The position numbers and the translations under genes are program-made. The notes beneath the pieces are model-generated. The model was not told the origin of the DNA and made no database searches. It saw only the letters and a program-made list of their open reading frames with translations. DNA of 64,000 nt from Pedobacter sp. PF22-3 (GTDB taxonomy: Bacteria > Bacteroidota > Bacteroidia > Sphingobacteriales > Sphingobacteriaceae), in the NCBI RefSeq assembly GCF_026239555.1, contig NZ_JAPIVP010000002.1, positions 1-64,000 on the forward strand, in the 5' to 3' direction. Numbering within the stretch: position 1 is the stretch's first letter; the number at the start of each line of letters is the position of its first letter. Positions 46,405 through 55,536 of this stretch are shown piece by piece.

Positions 46405-47625
46405 TTATAAAGTTCTGGCACTCAAACTACCTTCAACAGCATTTATAGCTTTGTAAATCTCGCGTGTGTTGGCCTCCCAGGTATGAGTAGCCGCAAAGCC
46501 AATGCGTTCCCGGGCCAGTGCCAGACTATCCTCTGCCAGGGCTTTTTCGGCTAAGTGCAGATAGTCTTCTTTCGTCTCGGCCAGATAAACATAATCTGCA
46601 AAGATATCCATCGCCTCGGTTTTGGTAGCCAGGGTGGGTTTGCCCATAGCCAGATATTCATCAATTTTGCGGGGATAGTTACCAATGGTAAGCGGATTAA
46701 TAACTTGCGGATTAAGACAAATATCGAAACCCTTAATGTAAGCGGCCAAATCTTCGGGCTTTTTAGGTCCCAGAAAATATACATTACTTAGTTTGTGGAG
46801 CTCGCTCCTCTTAAAATCTTCATCTTCCGGCCCTACCAGTACAATATTCCAGTTTGGTCTTTCTCTTGCGAGATGAAGCAGGATATTCTCGTCGAGCCGT
46901 ATCGATAACAGTGCGCCAATGTATCCTAAAACCGGTTTTTTTATCACAGAAAGATCCATGGGAATCTCCAAAGCCCCGCCATCATTAAAAAGTTGTAAAT
47001 CGCAACCCTGCCCAACATAAAAAGAGTTGGGATTATATTTACGGCAATAACCTGCCAGATAAACAGAATTGGCTACGCATAGGTCACTTTTGGCAATCAA
47101 TTCGGGTTCCAGGTAACTGCCATGGCGTTTCCAATAGGGCGTAGCCACAACATTATCCCTCGAATAGTAAACGCTTACGGCGGGTTTTAAAAACTCTTTT
47201 AAATGAAAGCTTCTGAAAATATCATTATCGTTAAACAGAATAAAGTTTTTAAAATCAAGCTGTTTAACTGCATCCTGAATGGATCTGGAGAACCTCCTAT
47301 TGTTAATTTTATTTAACCACCTAAATAGTATACTAAATCTGATCCAGTTTACTGATTCTATCAAAACGGTTGGATCATAAACCCAAAAATTTTCAGCCAC
47401 TTCGGTTAGCGCTTCTTCCTGACCAGCAATAATGCGCAACCTTTTTTTTACACTCTCGGTATCACGTTGCAAAAGGCTGGTTTTTCGATCCAACGGCGCA
47501 TTAACATATAAAACACGATTATTTTTGCTAAACTCAAGCGCTAAATCTTTACAGTTGCTGCCAATGGGCGTATCCCAGGACTGTTGCCCTACGATAATAA
47601 TATCCCTGTTATTTAGAATAGCCAT
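46405..47625 (-). CDS. Glycosyltransferase (GT-B fold, TuaH-like)
   Basis: A 406-residue GT-B glycosyltransferase: RDIIIVGQQSWDTPIGSNCKDLALEFSK at the N-terminus, VVATPYWKRHGSYLEPELIAKSDLCVANSVYLAGYCRKYNP, and a GT4-like nucleotide-sugar domain with KPVLGYIGALLSIRLDENIL and LTIGNYPRKIDEYLAMGKPTLATKTEAM. It resembles teichuronic acid TuaH-type proteins. Located 45 bp upstream of the rhamnosyltransferase-like gene and 3 bp after the 29-residue smORF, so all are one operon. Confidence 0.9.
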   Translation of the reverse strand: MAILNNRDIIIVGQQSWDTPIGSNCKDLALEFSKNNRVLYVNAPLDRKTSLLQRDTESVKKRLRIIAGQEEALTEVAENFWVYDPTVLIESVNWIRFSILFRWLNKINNRRFSRSIQDAVKQLDFKNFILFNDNDIFRSFHLKEFLKPAVSVYYSRDNVVATPYWKRHGSYLEPELIAKSDLCVANSVYLAGYCRKYNPNSFYVGQGCDLQLFNDGGALEIPMDLSVIKKPVLGYIGALLSIRLDENILLHLARERPNWNIVLVGPEDEDFKRSELHKLSNVYFLGPKKPEDLAAYIKGFDICLNPQVINPLTIGNYPRKIDEYLAMGKPTLATKTEAMDIFADYVYLAETKEDYLHLAEKALAEDSLALARERIGFAATHTWEANTREIYKAINAVEGSLSARTL

Positions 47626-47628
47626 TAG

Positions 47629-47718
47629 TTATCTTTTTTGCTTTGAAGTCCTTATCCCTCTGATAAACCCAAAAATGCCGGCAATTGTACCGGTAATAAT
47701 CAGTAATAATATTGGCAT
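47629..47718 (-). CDS. 29-residue putative membrane miniprotein in EPS operon
   Basis: The ORF encodes a single hydrophobic helix (MPILLLIITGTIAGIFGFI) followed by a basic tail RGIRTSKQKR. It fills the gap between two operon genes exactly: its ATG is 3 bp after the stop of the GT2 gene (47722) and its stop 3 bp before the ATG of the GT-B gene (47625). That tight packing, the ideal one-TM plus positive-inside layout and the lack of other use for the gap argue it is translated. Function unknown; possibly a small partner of the adjacent membrane glycosyltransferase. Confidence 0.6.
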   Translation of the reverse strand: MPILLLIITGTIAGIFGFIRGIRTSKQKR

Positions 47719-47721
47719 AAC

Positions 47722-48921
47722 TTAAGTTTTGTTGTCTATGGTGCTGGTGTTATGGTGAGGTGTTGCTAAATTGGATTTTTTGACCTTTCCGATGCTAAAT
47801 AAGGCGATAACCATACCAATCATCGCTCTTGGGATCTGCCAGATGGCAAAATAGAGCCTTTTGTCTATATAAAACCGCCGTGGAACCGAAATTAGCAATG
47901 TGACACAGATGCTGGTAAACAATGTTAGCCATAATCCTTTTTCTGGCCCCAAAGGATTAAAAAACGATTGAAGTGCCATGACAAAAAGCAAACCCAGTAG
48001 TAACATGCGAGGCATTAGCATGGTTTGGACGGTTTTATTAAAAAACTCTATATTCCCTTTGAACAGTTCTTTTATGCCCTTTGTGGTATAGGTACGTAAG
48101 AACTCAATTTGCGATGCTATCCAACGAGTTCGTTGAGTGGTAAATACATGGGCATTGCTCACTTTTTCGTCGTAAACAAAAATGTCGTTTAGGTAGGCTA
48201 CTTTCACCCTGTCGCCAGCAATCAGGAAATCCATTTTTTTATCTTCACCAACCGTATCGCCAACATTTTTTAACAGTGAATGAAAATAGGTGTAATCAAA
48301 GGCCATTCCAGAGCCGATAAGTGCAGGAGAAAGTCCCAGTACTGCTTGTCCCTTGCGGTATATGTGATTATTGACTTCTTCATTGCAAGCATCCAGAAAA
48401 GCAAAGCTGGTATTGAGGTTCTTAGCCGTGCGGTGGAGTTGGATAGCTTTATATCCTTGCTGAAATGCACTATTTACTGCGTTCAGACAGTCGGAGCCCA
48501 TTATATTATCTACGTCAAGCACGAGAGCGATATCGAAACCACGGTCTTTAAGGTTATCCATAGCATGCAACAGTGCCTTGCCTTTAGTACTTTTCTCGAA
48601 AAAAACTTCAATTACCTCTGCGCCTGTCTGCCTGAGTATTTGGTTGGTTTGCGGCATTAGTCCATCAGCAATGACTACAATTTCAAACTCCCCTTTATAA
48701 TCATGTACAATAGCGGTACGTACACTTTCAATAATCACTTCATCTGCATGATAGGTAGGAAATAACACGACCATTTTTTTATATCCAGTGACATATTTTT
48801 TTGCGCGGGCCAAAGGGAAAAGTCCGGCAAGGGCAAAAAATGCCAGGTACAGGCAATTAAATGACAGGTAAACGGCCATAACCCACAATAGCAAGTGTAA
48901 AATGTTATATATTAGCTCCAT
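47722..48921 (-). CDS. Membrane-bound glycosyltransferase family 2 (cellulose synthase/NodC-like)
   Basis: A 399-residue processive-type GT2 with an N-terminal TM segment (LLLWVMAVYLSFNCLYLAFFALAGLF), the catalytic domain (VVLFPTYHADEVIIESVRTAI, ALVLDVDNIMG with DVD, IGSGMAFDYTY, GEDKKMDF, QRTRWIASQ = QxxRW) and C-terminal TM helices. QxxRW marks a processive beta-glycosyltransferase. It overlaps the O-antigen ligase gene by 17 bp if started at ATG 48921. It may polymerise or extend the polysaccharide backbone. Confidence 0.92.
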   Translation of the reverse strand: MELIYNILHLLLWVMAVYLSFNCLYLAFFALAGLFPLARAKKYVTGYKKMVVLFPTYHADEVIIESVRTAIVHDYKGEFEIVVIADGLMPQTNQILRQTGAEVIEVFFEKSTKGKALLHAMDNLKDRGFDIALVLDVDNIMGSDCLNAVNSAFQQGYKAIQLHRTAKNLNTSFAFLDACNEEVNNHIYRKGQAVLGLSPALIGSGMAFDYTYFHSLLKNVGDTVGEDKKMDFLIAGDRVKVAYLNDIFVYDEKVSNAHVFTTQRTRWIASQIEFLRTYTTKGIKELFKGNIEFFNKTVQTMLMPRMLLLGLLFVMALQSFFNPLGPEKGLWLTLFTSICVTLLISVPRRFYIDKRLYFAIWQIPRAMIGMVIALFSIGKVKKSNLATPHHNTSTIDNKT

Positions 48922-50371
48922 CCGATTCTCCTTGCATTTGTTGATCAAGTCCTGGTGCGATAAAAATGAACGACCACGACATAAACATAATTACCGATGA
49001 GGGCATCCCATTCATTACTTCGTTACCATAACTGCAAATAAAACAAGCTACCGTGCCGGCCGTAAGGGCAATCATTTTTACCCTTAACTTCGGATCGCGG
49101 ATTTTCCAGGCAATCCCGCTACATTTTCCGATAATATAACTGGTAAGGGCAAACCAGACAACCAGTCCCGCCACGCCATACATTACCCAAACCTTCACCC
49201 AATAACTATCTGGTGGAATATTGGCTATAGGCCGATCCGAATTATAGGTTGTGCCATTCATCCCACTCATGCCCAGTCCGGCGCCAAAGGGTAAATTGTC
49301 GAGCAGAATTTGTAGTTTATGCTGGTTGTCCAGCCTAACCGCCAGTGAGGCATCGTTTGGATTCAGTGCGCTCCGAAGCCGGTTAACCTGAAAGATATGA
49401 TCTCCGATGGTAGTATATTTTAACACACTAAAGCTTACTGCACAGCATATTACTCCTACAATTAATACTTTGAAATTTTTGCTTAAAAAAAGTGCAGAAA
49501 AAAGTCCGGCAGCCAAAGCAAACAAAGCACCCCTTGTACCGGATATAGCCATACCATAAAGGAAAACCAGGGCAAAAAGAGCAAAGATTATTTTTTTCAT
49601 GAAGCTGAAAGGTCCGGCAGCCAAGGTTAAAGCAATAACAGCCATAATTGCCTGTGAGGCACCAAATTGCCCAGCATCTGAATACATGGAAAATACCCGG
49701 AGTTTACCATTAATAATATGTGTACCTGCATTACCAGCATTTAGCCATGTTTGTTCGCCTGGCGAAAGTCCTATGTACAATTGCTTCATACCATACAAAG
49801 TAGCCACAAAAGAAAGCAGCAGTACTGACAGGATAAATCTGTTCAAATCGGCTATTCGGTTAAACAAAAGAAATACAAACGGCGCAACAAGCAGCCAGCT
49901 TAAAGCGGCAAACCTTAACTCGTTAAACCATGCTGTAACACTACCTCCATAGGGGTTTAAGAGCTGCAAAAAACTAATCACAAACCAAACAAGCGCAATT
50001 ATAACATGTTCATTTTTAAGTTTGTCCCAGTCAAATCTCTTCATATTAACCAGTACGCTTACCCAGGTAAGTATTAATATTGCATCGAGTGCAAGACCAA
50101 CGGGAATATTTAAAAATGATTTGACCAAAAAGCCAAGGATAAAGCAATAGGTTAAATACACCCAAAAACCTGTGCGTGGATTATGGAAAAGTGCAACCAA
50201 AAATATACCCAGCGCAGCGAAAGCCAATACCAGTAATGGTCCCAAAATCCCAAACGAATAGGTAGACCCGGCTACCAGAACCGAAAGGCACGTGGAAACC
50301 ATAAAAAAAATAATCTTTTTCTTGTGGTCAACGATATATGCATTTAATTTTTTAAGCATAGTGGCTGCCAA
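48905..50371 (-). CDS. O-antigen ligase/polymerase family protein (Wzy/WaaL-like)
   Basis: A 488-residue protein with about 11-12 TM helices and a large periplasmic loop. The O-antigen ligase (Wzy_C) signature is in FLYGMAISGTRGALFALAAGLF and the loop RSALNPNDASLAVRLDNQHKLQILLDNLPFGAGLG. It should polymerise lipid-linked units or ligate them; with Wzx and Wzz nearby, a Wzy polymerase is more likely. Start could be 50371 or ATG 50359 (MLKKLN). It follows the Wzz gene by 3 bp. Confidence 0.9.
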   Translation of the reverse strand: MAATMLKKLNAYIVDHKKKIIFFMVSTCLSVLVAGSTYSFGILGPLLVLAFAALGIFLVALFHNPRTGFWVYLTYCFILGFLVKSFLNIPVGLALDAILILTWVSVLVNMKRFDWDKLKNEHVIIALVWFVISFLQLLNPYGGSVTAWFNELRFAALSWLLVAPFVFLLFNRIADLNRFILSVLLLSFVATLYGMKQLYIGLSPGEQTWLNAGNAGTHIINGKLRVFSMYSDAGQFGASQAIMAVIALTLAAGPFSFMKKIIFALFALVFLYGMAISGTRGALFALAAGLFSALFLSKNFKVLIVGVICCAVSFSVLKYTTIGDHIFQVNRLRSALNPNDASLAVRLDNQHKLQILLDNLPFGAGLGMSGMNGTTYNSDRPIANIPPDSYWVKVWVMYGVAGLVVWFALTSYIIGKCSGIAWKIRDPKLRVKMIALTAGTVACFICSYGNEVMNGMPSSVIMFMSWSFIFIAPGLDQQMQGESDGANI

Positions 50372-50374
50372 TCT

Positions 50375-52522
50375 TTATTTTACTCCGCTAATTATCCAGC
50401 CGGCAAACTTTTCATCCTCATTTAATGAGGCAAGTACTACTTTCTCCTTATCACGCAGTGTTGATCCGGCTACAAATATTGCAGTATATAGCTCAATAAG
50501 CGACATCCATTCGCGGTTCCCGGCACCGTCACCCAGCGGATCGAGGGTCACAATGATTAAATCGAATCGATCCCTCATTGTACCAAAAATTTCCGAAAGT
50601 GCCTTCCGGTCTTTTATTTCAAGTAGCGACTGGCCGTCGAGATCATTTTTAACGAATGAAAAAGGTTCGCTTTGGGTAACATTGGCCCCCTGCAACACAG
50701 CTCTTATAGATTGATCTACAGGCATGTTTAATTTTTGCAAAGCTAAGGCTACCTCCTGGTTCCCAATCAATAATACTTTTTTATTCATTTGCCCAAAGGC
50801 ATATGCTAAATTTAATATGGTAAATGCCTGGGTTGAAGCTGAACCAAAGCCGGTAATTCCAAATACTTTTTGGTTATCATTGAAAAACTTATTATCGAGC
50901 TCAAAACGTAAGGAGCGTAATTGATTCTTAAAAGCCACAGATTCGCTTCCGGAATCCTGTTCTGACCATAGCTTAGCTATGCTTTCGTTATCGGGCCCGA
51001 TATAACCCAGCTCACCAATAATATTTGCGTTTAAAGCCGACTTCAGTTCTGCACCATTATTAACCGAGCGGTCTAAAACAGATATCAGAAATAAGGTACA
51101 AAAGCAGATTGCGAAACTGGCAATAGCACTCAGCGCAATGTATATCAGTTTTTTTGACGATTCAGGAAGCGTAGGTATTCCTTCCTGTACAAGTTGCAGG
51201 CGTAAACCGATGTTTTTATCAAGGCTGGTTTGGTTATAACGGGCTAAAATTTCGAGGTATTCTTTTGTCGCTACATCCGCATTGCGTTCATGATCTTGTA
51301 CGCCCGCATCAAAAGGTACCATCCCGGTAAATTTAGCATTCAGTTTGGCCAGTTCCTTATCAATATCGTTTATTCCAGCGGTAGCTTTGTCAACTTCGAT
51401 TCCAAGCGAAATACGACGCTGAACAAGACTCTGTTTGGCTATAAGCGGATCACTTACATACTGATCATTAGATCTGAGTAACCTTGAACTCAGCAAAGCC
51501 TGCAAAGAGTCTACTGTTTTCTTATCAGCAGGCCTGTAACCGTTATGCAAATAATTGTCTTCGGCAGCCTGAACGCTATTCTTTAAAGTGATAATGGCCC
51601 GGTTATCTTCAATCACTTCTGCCCCCAGGTATTTATCGCTTGTTCTGCTCGCCAATTTATCATTTACACTCTTTAACGCCGCCTGGGCTGCCTGCTTGTC
51701 GATCAGGGCCTGATTCCTCCTGTTCTCATTATCGGTAATTTGCTGGTAAACAATCTGCGATTGTTTATCGAGGTTCAATACACCGTTACGGATTTTGTAG
51801 TCTTTTAACTGGTTTATCCTATCGTTCATTATAGCCTCTTTCTTTTTCAAAAGGGAATCAAGCACTACAATGGCTGTATTTTTATTCAGAATCTGCTCCA
51901 GACTATAGTTGTTAATAAAATCTTTAGAGAGTGTATTGACCACAAAAACCGAAAGCAGCGTATTGTTAGAGGTATAGGCTACTGAGATAAAGTCGCTATT
52001 TTGCTCGTGGTTAATATCCAGCTTTTTATTGAGGCTCTTTTCATCATAACCCATTGAAGTAACCAGCTGGTAAAGTTTTAGCTTTCCATTATCCAGCGGT
52101 GTAAGTACCTGTTTTTGGTTTAACCGGGTTTCAAACTGTGCAATCGCTTCCTGCCGCTGTGTATCGGTTAGCGCTTTCATTTCAGCACTCCAGGGTTTAA
52201 ACGAGGTTTTTTGATCTTTCAGGTCGTGCAAAATCAAACGGTACGAAAGCAAACTGATATTCTTGGGCATCCTCATGATGTCCATAATTGTTGAAAACTG
52301 CTGATTGAGTTTAATGATGATATCTGGCCCGGTATAACTTGCTCCATCTGGTGCCAGCTGTCTGGACGGATCTAGCAAACCAGTTGAAAGTTTGGCTTCA
52401 GATTTATAGTCTTTTGGCAGGTTTCTCAGCACGAAAAAACCAACAACCACAGTTAAAATGAAGATAACGATGATAATCCACTTGTATCTGTTTACGGTTT
52501 CTAAGGATCTCTGTATATTCAT
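50375..52522 (-). CDS. Wzz/GNVR exopolysaccharide chain-length protein with degenerate BY-kinase domain
   Basis: A 715-residue inner-membrane protein: TM1 ~14-33, a long periplasmic coiled-coil region (35-465) with GNVR-type ends, TM2 ~467-490, and a cytosolic domain (~530-715) that follows the fold of bacterial tyrosine autokinases (TILNLAYAFGQMNKKVLLIGN, DRFDLIIVTLDPLGD). The Walker A lysine region is lost: the position reads GFGSASTQAF rather than GxxGxGKT, and there is no C-terminal tyrosine cluster. It probably controls chain length without kinase activity, as a polysaccharide co-polymerase. It sits 6 bp after the TolC-like gene. Confidence 0.88.
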   Translation of the reverse strand: MNIQRSLETVNRYKWIIIVIFILTVVVGFFVLRNLPKDYKSEAKLSTGLLDPSRQLAPDGASYTGPDIIIKLNQQFSTIMDIMRMPKNISLLSYRLILHDLKDQKTSFKPWSAEMKALTDTQRQEAIAQFETRLNQKQVLTPLDNGKLKLYQLVTSMGYDEKSLNKKLDINHEQNSDFISVAYTSNNTLLSVFVVNTLSKDFINNYSLEQILNKNTAIVVLDSLLKKKEAIMNDRINQLKDYKIRNGVLNLDKQSQIVYQQITDNENRRNQALIDKQAAQAALKSVNDKLASRTSDKYLGAEVIEDNRAIITLKNSVQAAEDNYLHNGYRPADKKTVDSLQALLSSRLLRSNDQYVSDPLIAKQSLVQRRISLGIEVDKATAGINDIDKELAKLNAKFTGMVPFDAGVQDHERNADVATKEYLEILARYNQTSLDKNIGLRLQLVQEGIPTLPESSKKLIYIALSAIASFAICFCTLFLISVLDRSVNNGAELKSALNANIIGELGYIGPDNESIAKLWSEQDSGSESVAFKNQLRSLRFELDNKFFNDNQKVFGITGFGSASTQAFTILNLAYAFGQMNKKVLLIGNQEVALALQKLNMPVDQSIRAVLQGANVTQSEPFSFVKNDLDGQSLLEIKDRKALSEIFGTMRDRFDLIIVTLDPLGDGAGNREWMSLIELYTAIFVAGSTLRDKEKVVLASLNEDEKFAGWIISGVK

Positions 52523-52528
52523 TTTGTA

Positions 52529-53206
52529 TTATTTCACGTTTTTCAATTCTTCACCAATCAGTGCTTCCAACTCTTCTTTAGCTTTTAAAAGATTAAGTTC
52601 TGCCAGCAGCCTTTCAGAATTAGCATAGGAGGTTAAGGTTTTGGCCTTGGTGTAATCATCCAAGCTCACCTCTCCTTTTTCGAATTTATATCGCAGGCCA
52701 TCGCTGGCGGCCTTATTATCGATATAGGTTTTGGCTTTAACCCGTAAATCGGCATTCTCTCGAAGGTATTCGAAATAGGTTTTCTTAACTTCAGACTTTA
52801 GCAGGATATCATATTCCTGGGCCTGGTAAAACTTCTCATTATGTTCTTCTTTAGCCTGTCGTACCAGTGACGGTGTGCGGAATAGGATGCCGAGGTTAAA
52901 ATAAATTCCTAACTGTATACCATTTAGCGTGTAAGGATTTGCAGTATTGTACCTGGCCGCATTGTTAGGGCTGTAATTATAAGAAGCAGTAAATGCATCC
53001 AGGTAAGTTGCCTTTGCAACGCCGATTTTTGCCTTCGCACTAAGTTCACTAGCTTTATACATTTTTCGCTTTGGATAATTTTTCAAGGCCAGATCAACGT
53101 ATTTTTCTAGCAGTTGATAGTTGATATCTCCAATAAAGCTCTCTTGAGCCTGAATAACATTTACTGAAGCAAAAAGAAATATAAAAAATAGGAAAGTCCT
53201 GATCAT
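52529..53206 (-). CDS. Half-size TolC-like outer-membrane protein
   Basis: A 225-residue exported protein (MIRTFLFFIFLFASVNVIQAQ signal). The mature part has one TolC/OEP-type repeat of long helices (ALKNYPKRKMYKASELSAKAKIGVAKATYLD, then FEYLRENADLRVKAKTYIDNKAASDGLRYKFEKGEVSLDDYTKAKT) with a short beta segment. Full TolC proteins are about 430 residues with two repeats, so a hexamer rather than a trimer would be needed for a channel; this is inference. It heads the EPS operon, taking the place of Wza. Start at ATG 53206, 3 nt after a TATACTTTG promoter-like sequence. Confidence 0.85.
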   Translation of the reverse strand: MIRTFLFFIFLFASVNVIQAQESFIGDINYQLLEKYVDLALKNYPKRKMYKASELSAKAKIGVAKATYLDAFTASYNYSPNNAARYNTANPYTLNGIQLGIYFNLGILFRTPSLVRQAKEEHNEKFYQAQEYDILLKSEVKKTYFEYLRENADLRVKAKTYIDNKAASDGLRYKFEKGEVSLDDYTKAKTLTSYANSERLLAELNLLKAKEELEALIGEELKNVK

Positions 53207-53532
53207 TGACAAAGTATAAAAGTTTCCTGCTTAAGAGGAATATTTTTTCGGATACATTTCAAAGCTAATTAAATGAAATCTTTTTTTTTTAGAACAGGCA
53301 ATTTTTTTTTTACAACTTGCCGGTATTATGGTTTTGATGGTATAAACTGACCATAAAATATAAGTGAAGTGCATGATGGAACAAGGTATGCTTGCAAAAT
53401 GGTCGACTGATGTGGTTTCTGACGGATTTAAGTGCATACTTTTTGATCATGAAAGAAAATATAGAATTTCAATATTTTTGCTGATTTTTAAAAGCAGGAT
53501 GTATCAACACAAAAACAAATCCTGATCTGACA

Positions 53533-54056
53533 ATGGAGATTTTTGCTGAAACTGAACGCTTAATTTTACGCGAATTAATGCCTACTGATGCGGAGGGCAT
53601 GTTTGAAATGGACCGCGACCCCGAGGTGCATCTTTATCTTGGCAACAGGCCTGTAAAGTCTATTGAGCAAAGTATAGCCGAAATTGAATTTATCAGCGCA
53701 CAATATACTAAAAATGGCATTGGCAGATGGGCTGTTATCGAAAAAGCAACAGGTAATTTTGTGGGTTGGTCTGGTTTAAAACTTATAAGAGAAACCACCA
53801 ACAACCATGTTAATTATTACGATCTGGGTTACCGGTTTAGTAAACGATTTGGGGAAAAGGTTATGCTACAGAAACTGCAATAGCAGCGCGAGACTATGGT
53901 TTTAATGAACTCAAATTGAATGAGCTAATTGGTATTGCAGATATTCATAACCTTGGGTCTATCCATGTGCTGGAAAAAGTGGGACTAAAACGGATCTCCA
54001 TTTTCGATTACCATGGTAAAAAACACCACTGGATGAAGATTGAAAAGTCAGTTTAG
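53533..54056 (+). pseudogene. GNAT acetyltransferase gene with a one-base frameshift
   Basis: The first frame (53533-53850) encodes a RimJ/RimL-type N-acetyltransferase N-terminus: METERLILREL-like residues, DAEGMFEMDRDPEVHLYLG and GRWAVIEKATGNFVGWSGLK. At the CGATTTGGGG (53846-53855) the frame shifts; adding one T restores RFWGKGYATETA, the acetyl-CoA site, and the rest continues to the stop at 54056 (ELIGIADIHNLGSIHVLEKVGL). So one base is missing, either a real pseudogene or a sequence error in a homopolymer. The gap upstream to 53206 (326 bp) shows only T-rich tracts. Confidence 0.85.
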
Positions 54057-54130
54057 CTTTATCAATAGCGGATTTACCTTTATTGGTTTAGTTTTTGATG
54101 ATAAAAAGAAAATTATATAAACCTTTTGTT

Positions 54131-54529
54131 ATGAAAAATCTTATCTACTGTGGAATATTGATCTTATTATTCAGTTCTTGCAAAGAAAAATTAGATCCGG
54201 CAAATTTTACCAATACCAAATGGGAATTAACCTCGCTGCCTGGGTTAACTTTGCCTTTAACCGCAAAAGCAACCCTAAACTTTGCTGACAGCCTTAAAAT
54301 CAGCGGAAAATCATTCTGCAACAATTATGGCGGACAAGCAGAAATTGCTGATCGTACAATAACCGTTAAAAATGTTTTTAGCACAAAAATGTTTTGCCAG
54401 GAAACTGATGCTGCTGAACGTGCCTACTTACATGCCCTTAACCAGGTTAATGGTGCTAAAATAGCAGACAATAAGCTACATTTGTTAAATGGCGATAAAA
54501 CCATAATGGTTTTTACTAAAACGAACTAG
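54131..54529 (+). CDS. META domain lipoprotein
   Basis: A 132-residue lipoprotein (MKNLIYCGILILLFSSC, Cys17) with a META domain like HslJ: NTKWELTSLPG, KATLNFADSLKISGKSFCNNYGGQAEI and FSTKMFCQETDAAERAYLHALNQV. The FCN.YGG and TKM.C elements are conserved in the family, which is linked to heat shock or motility in other bacteria, but the molecular role is unclear. Start at ATG 54131; upstream in-frame ATGs at 54095 and 54098 would put residues before the signal peptide. Confidence 0.85.
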   Translation: MKNLIYCGILILLFSSCKEKLDPANFTNTKWELTSLPGLTLPLTAKATLNFADSLKISGKSFCNNYGGQAEIADRTITVKNVFSTKMFCQETDAAERAYLHALNQVNGAKIADNKLHLLNGDKTIMVFTKTN

Positions 54530-54603
54530 AATCTTTACAATCATAAAAAGGCTGAATAAAGTATTTTTACTATTTTCGGCCCTTTGAGTTTAACGCAGGA
54601 GTA

Positions 54604-55530
54604 ATGCCATCGATAATACCAGATCTGAAGTTTTTTTTCTCGACCATAAGAAAAGCATTTAATTTATTTCAGCAGAATGATCCTTTACGTTTGGCCGGTG
54701 CGACTGCTTTTTTTACCAATTTCGCCTTACCTCCAATATTAATCATCCTGATTAGGCTTTTCGGCATGTTTACCGATCGAAGGTTGTTGGCTACGCACCT
54801 GTTTGAACGATTGGCGAATATTCTTGATCATGAAAGTATCCAGCAGATCAGAACTACCTTAAGAAACATCCGGGGGATCGATCAAGCCTGGTATGTTACT
54901 TTGTTTAGTTTTATCTTTTTTCTTTTTGTAGCCACCACATTGTTTAATGTGATTAAAAACTCTTTAGAACAAATCTGGAATATTGGCCAGAAAGATAAAA
55001 AAGGAATTATTAGTACCCTTAAATCAAGAGCAATATCTGTTACCATTATTTTATTGGCTGGCATATTATTTTTTATAGGTCTACTGGCCGATAGTGTGCA
55101 GGCCTACATAGGTGCTTTTCTAAAAAACGGATCCCCTTCTTTTGGGTTAATTTTAACTTCGATTATTAATCAATTCGTTTTTGTAATCATCGTAACCACC
55201 TGGTTTACCATACTTTTCAGGTATTTAACCAATGGTCGCCCTACCTGGCGGGCAGCCATTTCAGGAGGCTTGTTAACCGGATGCCTGTTTACTGCCGGAA
55301 AATACATTTTAAGAATTTTATTGCCGTTGAGTAATATCAGCAACATTTATGGATCAGCAGGATCCATTATCGTTATTATGCTTTTTGTATTTTACTCTTC
55401 ATTGATATTCTATTTTGGCGCTTCATTTATAAAAGCATTGAGCGTTGGACGCGCCACCCCTATTGTACCAAAAAACGGGTCTTTTGCTTATGAGCTGACC
55501 GAAGTTGAACAGGAAAAAGAAGAAGACTAA
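54604..55530 (+). CDS. YihY/BrkB family membrane protein
   Basis: A 308-residue inner-membrane protein with six TM helices. NDPLRLAGATAFFTNFALPPILIILI, FNVIKNSLEQIWNI and ISNIYGSAGSIIVIMLFVFYSSLIFYFGASF are signature blocks of the YihY/BrkB (formerly called ribonuclease BN) family. The RNase BN label is known to be wrong; function is uncertain, perhaps envelope integrity or export. A good Shine-Dalgarno (GCAGGAG) precedes ATG 54604. It ends 6 bp before the convergent ohrR gene. Confidence 0.9.
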   Translation: MPSIIPDLKFFFSTIRKAFNLFQQNDPLRLAGATAFFTNFALPPILIILIRLFGMFTDRRLLATHLFERLANILDHESIQQIRTTLRNIRGIDQAWYVTLFSFIFFLFVATTLFNVIKNSLEQIWNIGQKDKKGIISTLKSRAISVTIILLAGILFFIGLLADSVQAYIGAFLKNGSPSFGLILTSIINQFVFVIIVTTWFTILFRYLTNGRPTWRAAISGGLLTGCLFTAGKYILRILLPLSNISNIYGSAGSIIVIMLFVFYSSLIFYFGASFIKALSVGRATPIVPKNGSFAYELTEVEQEKEED

Positions 55531-55536
55531 CTGGCG

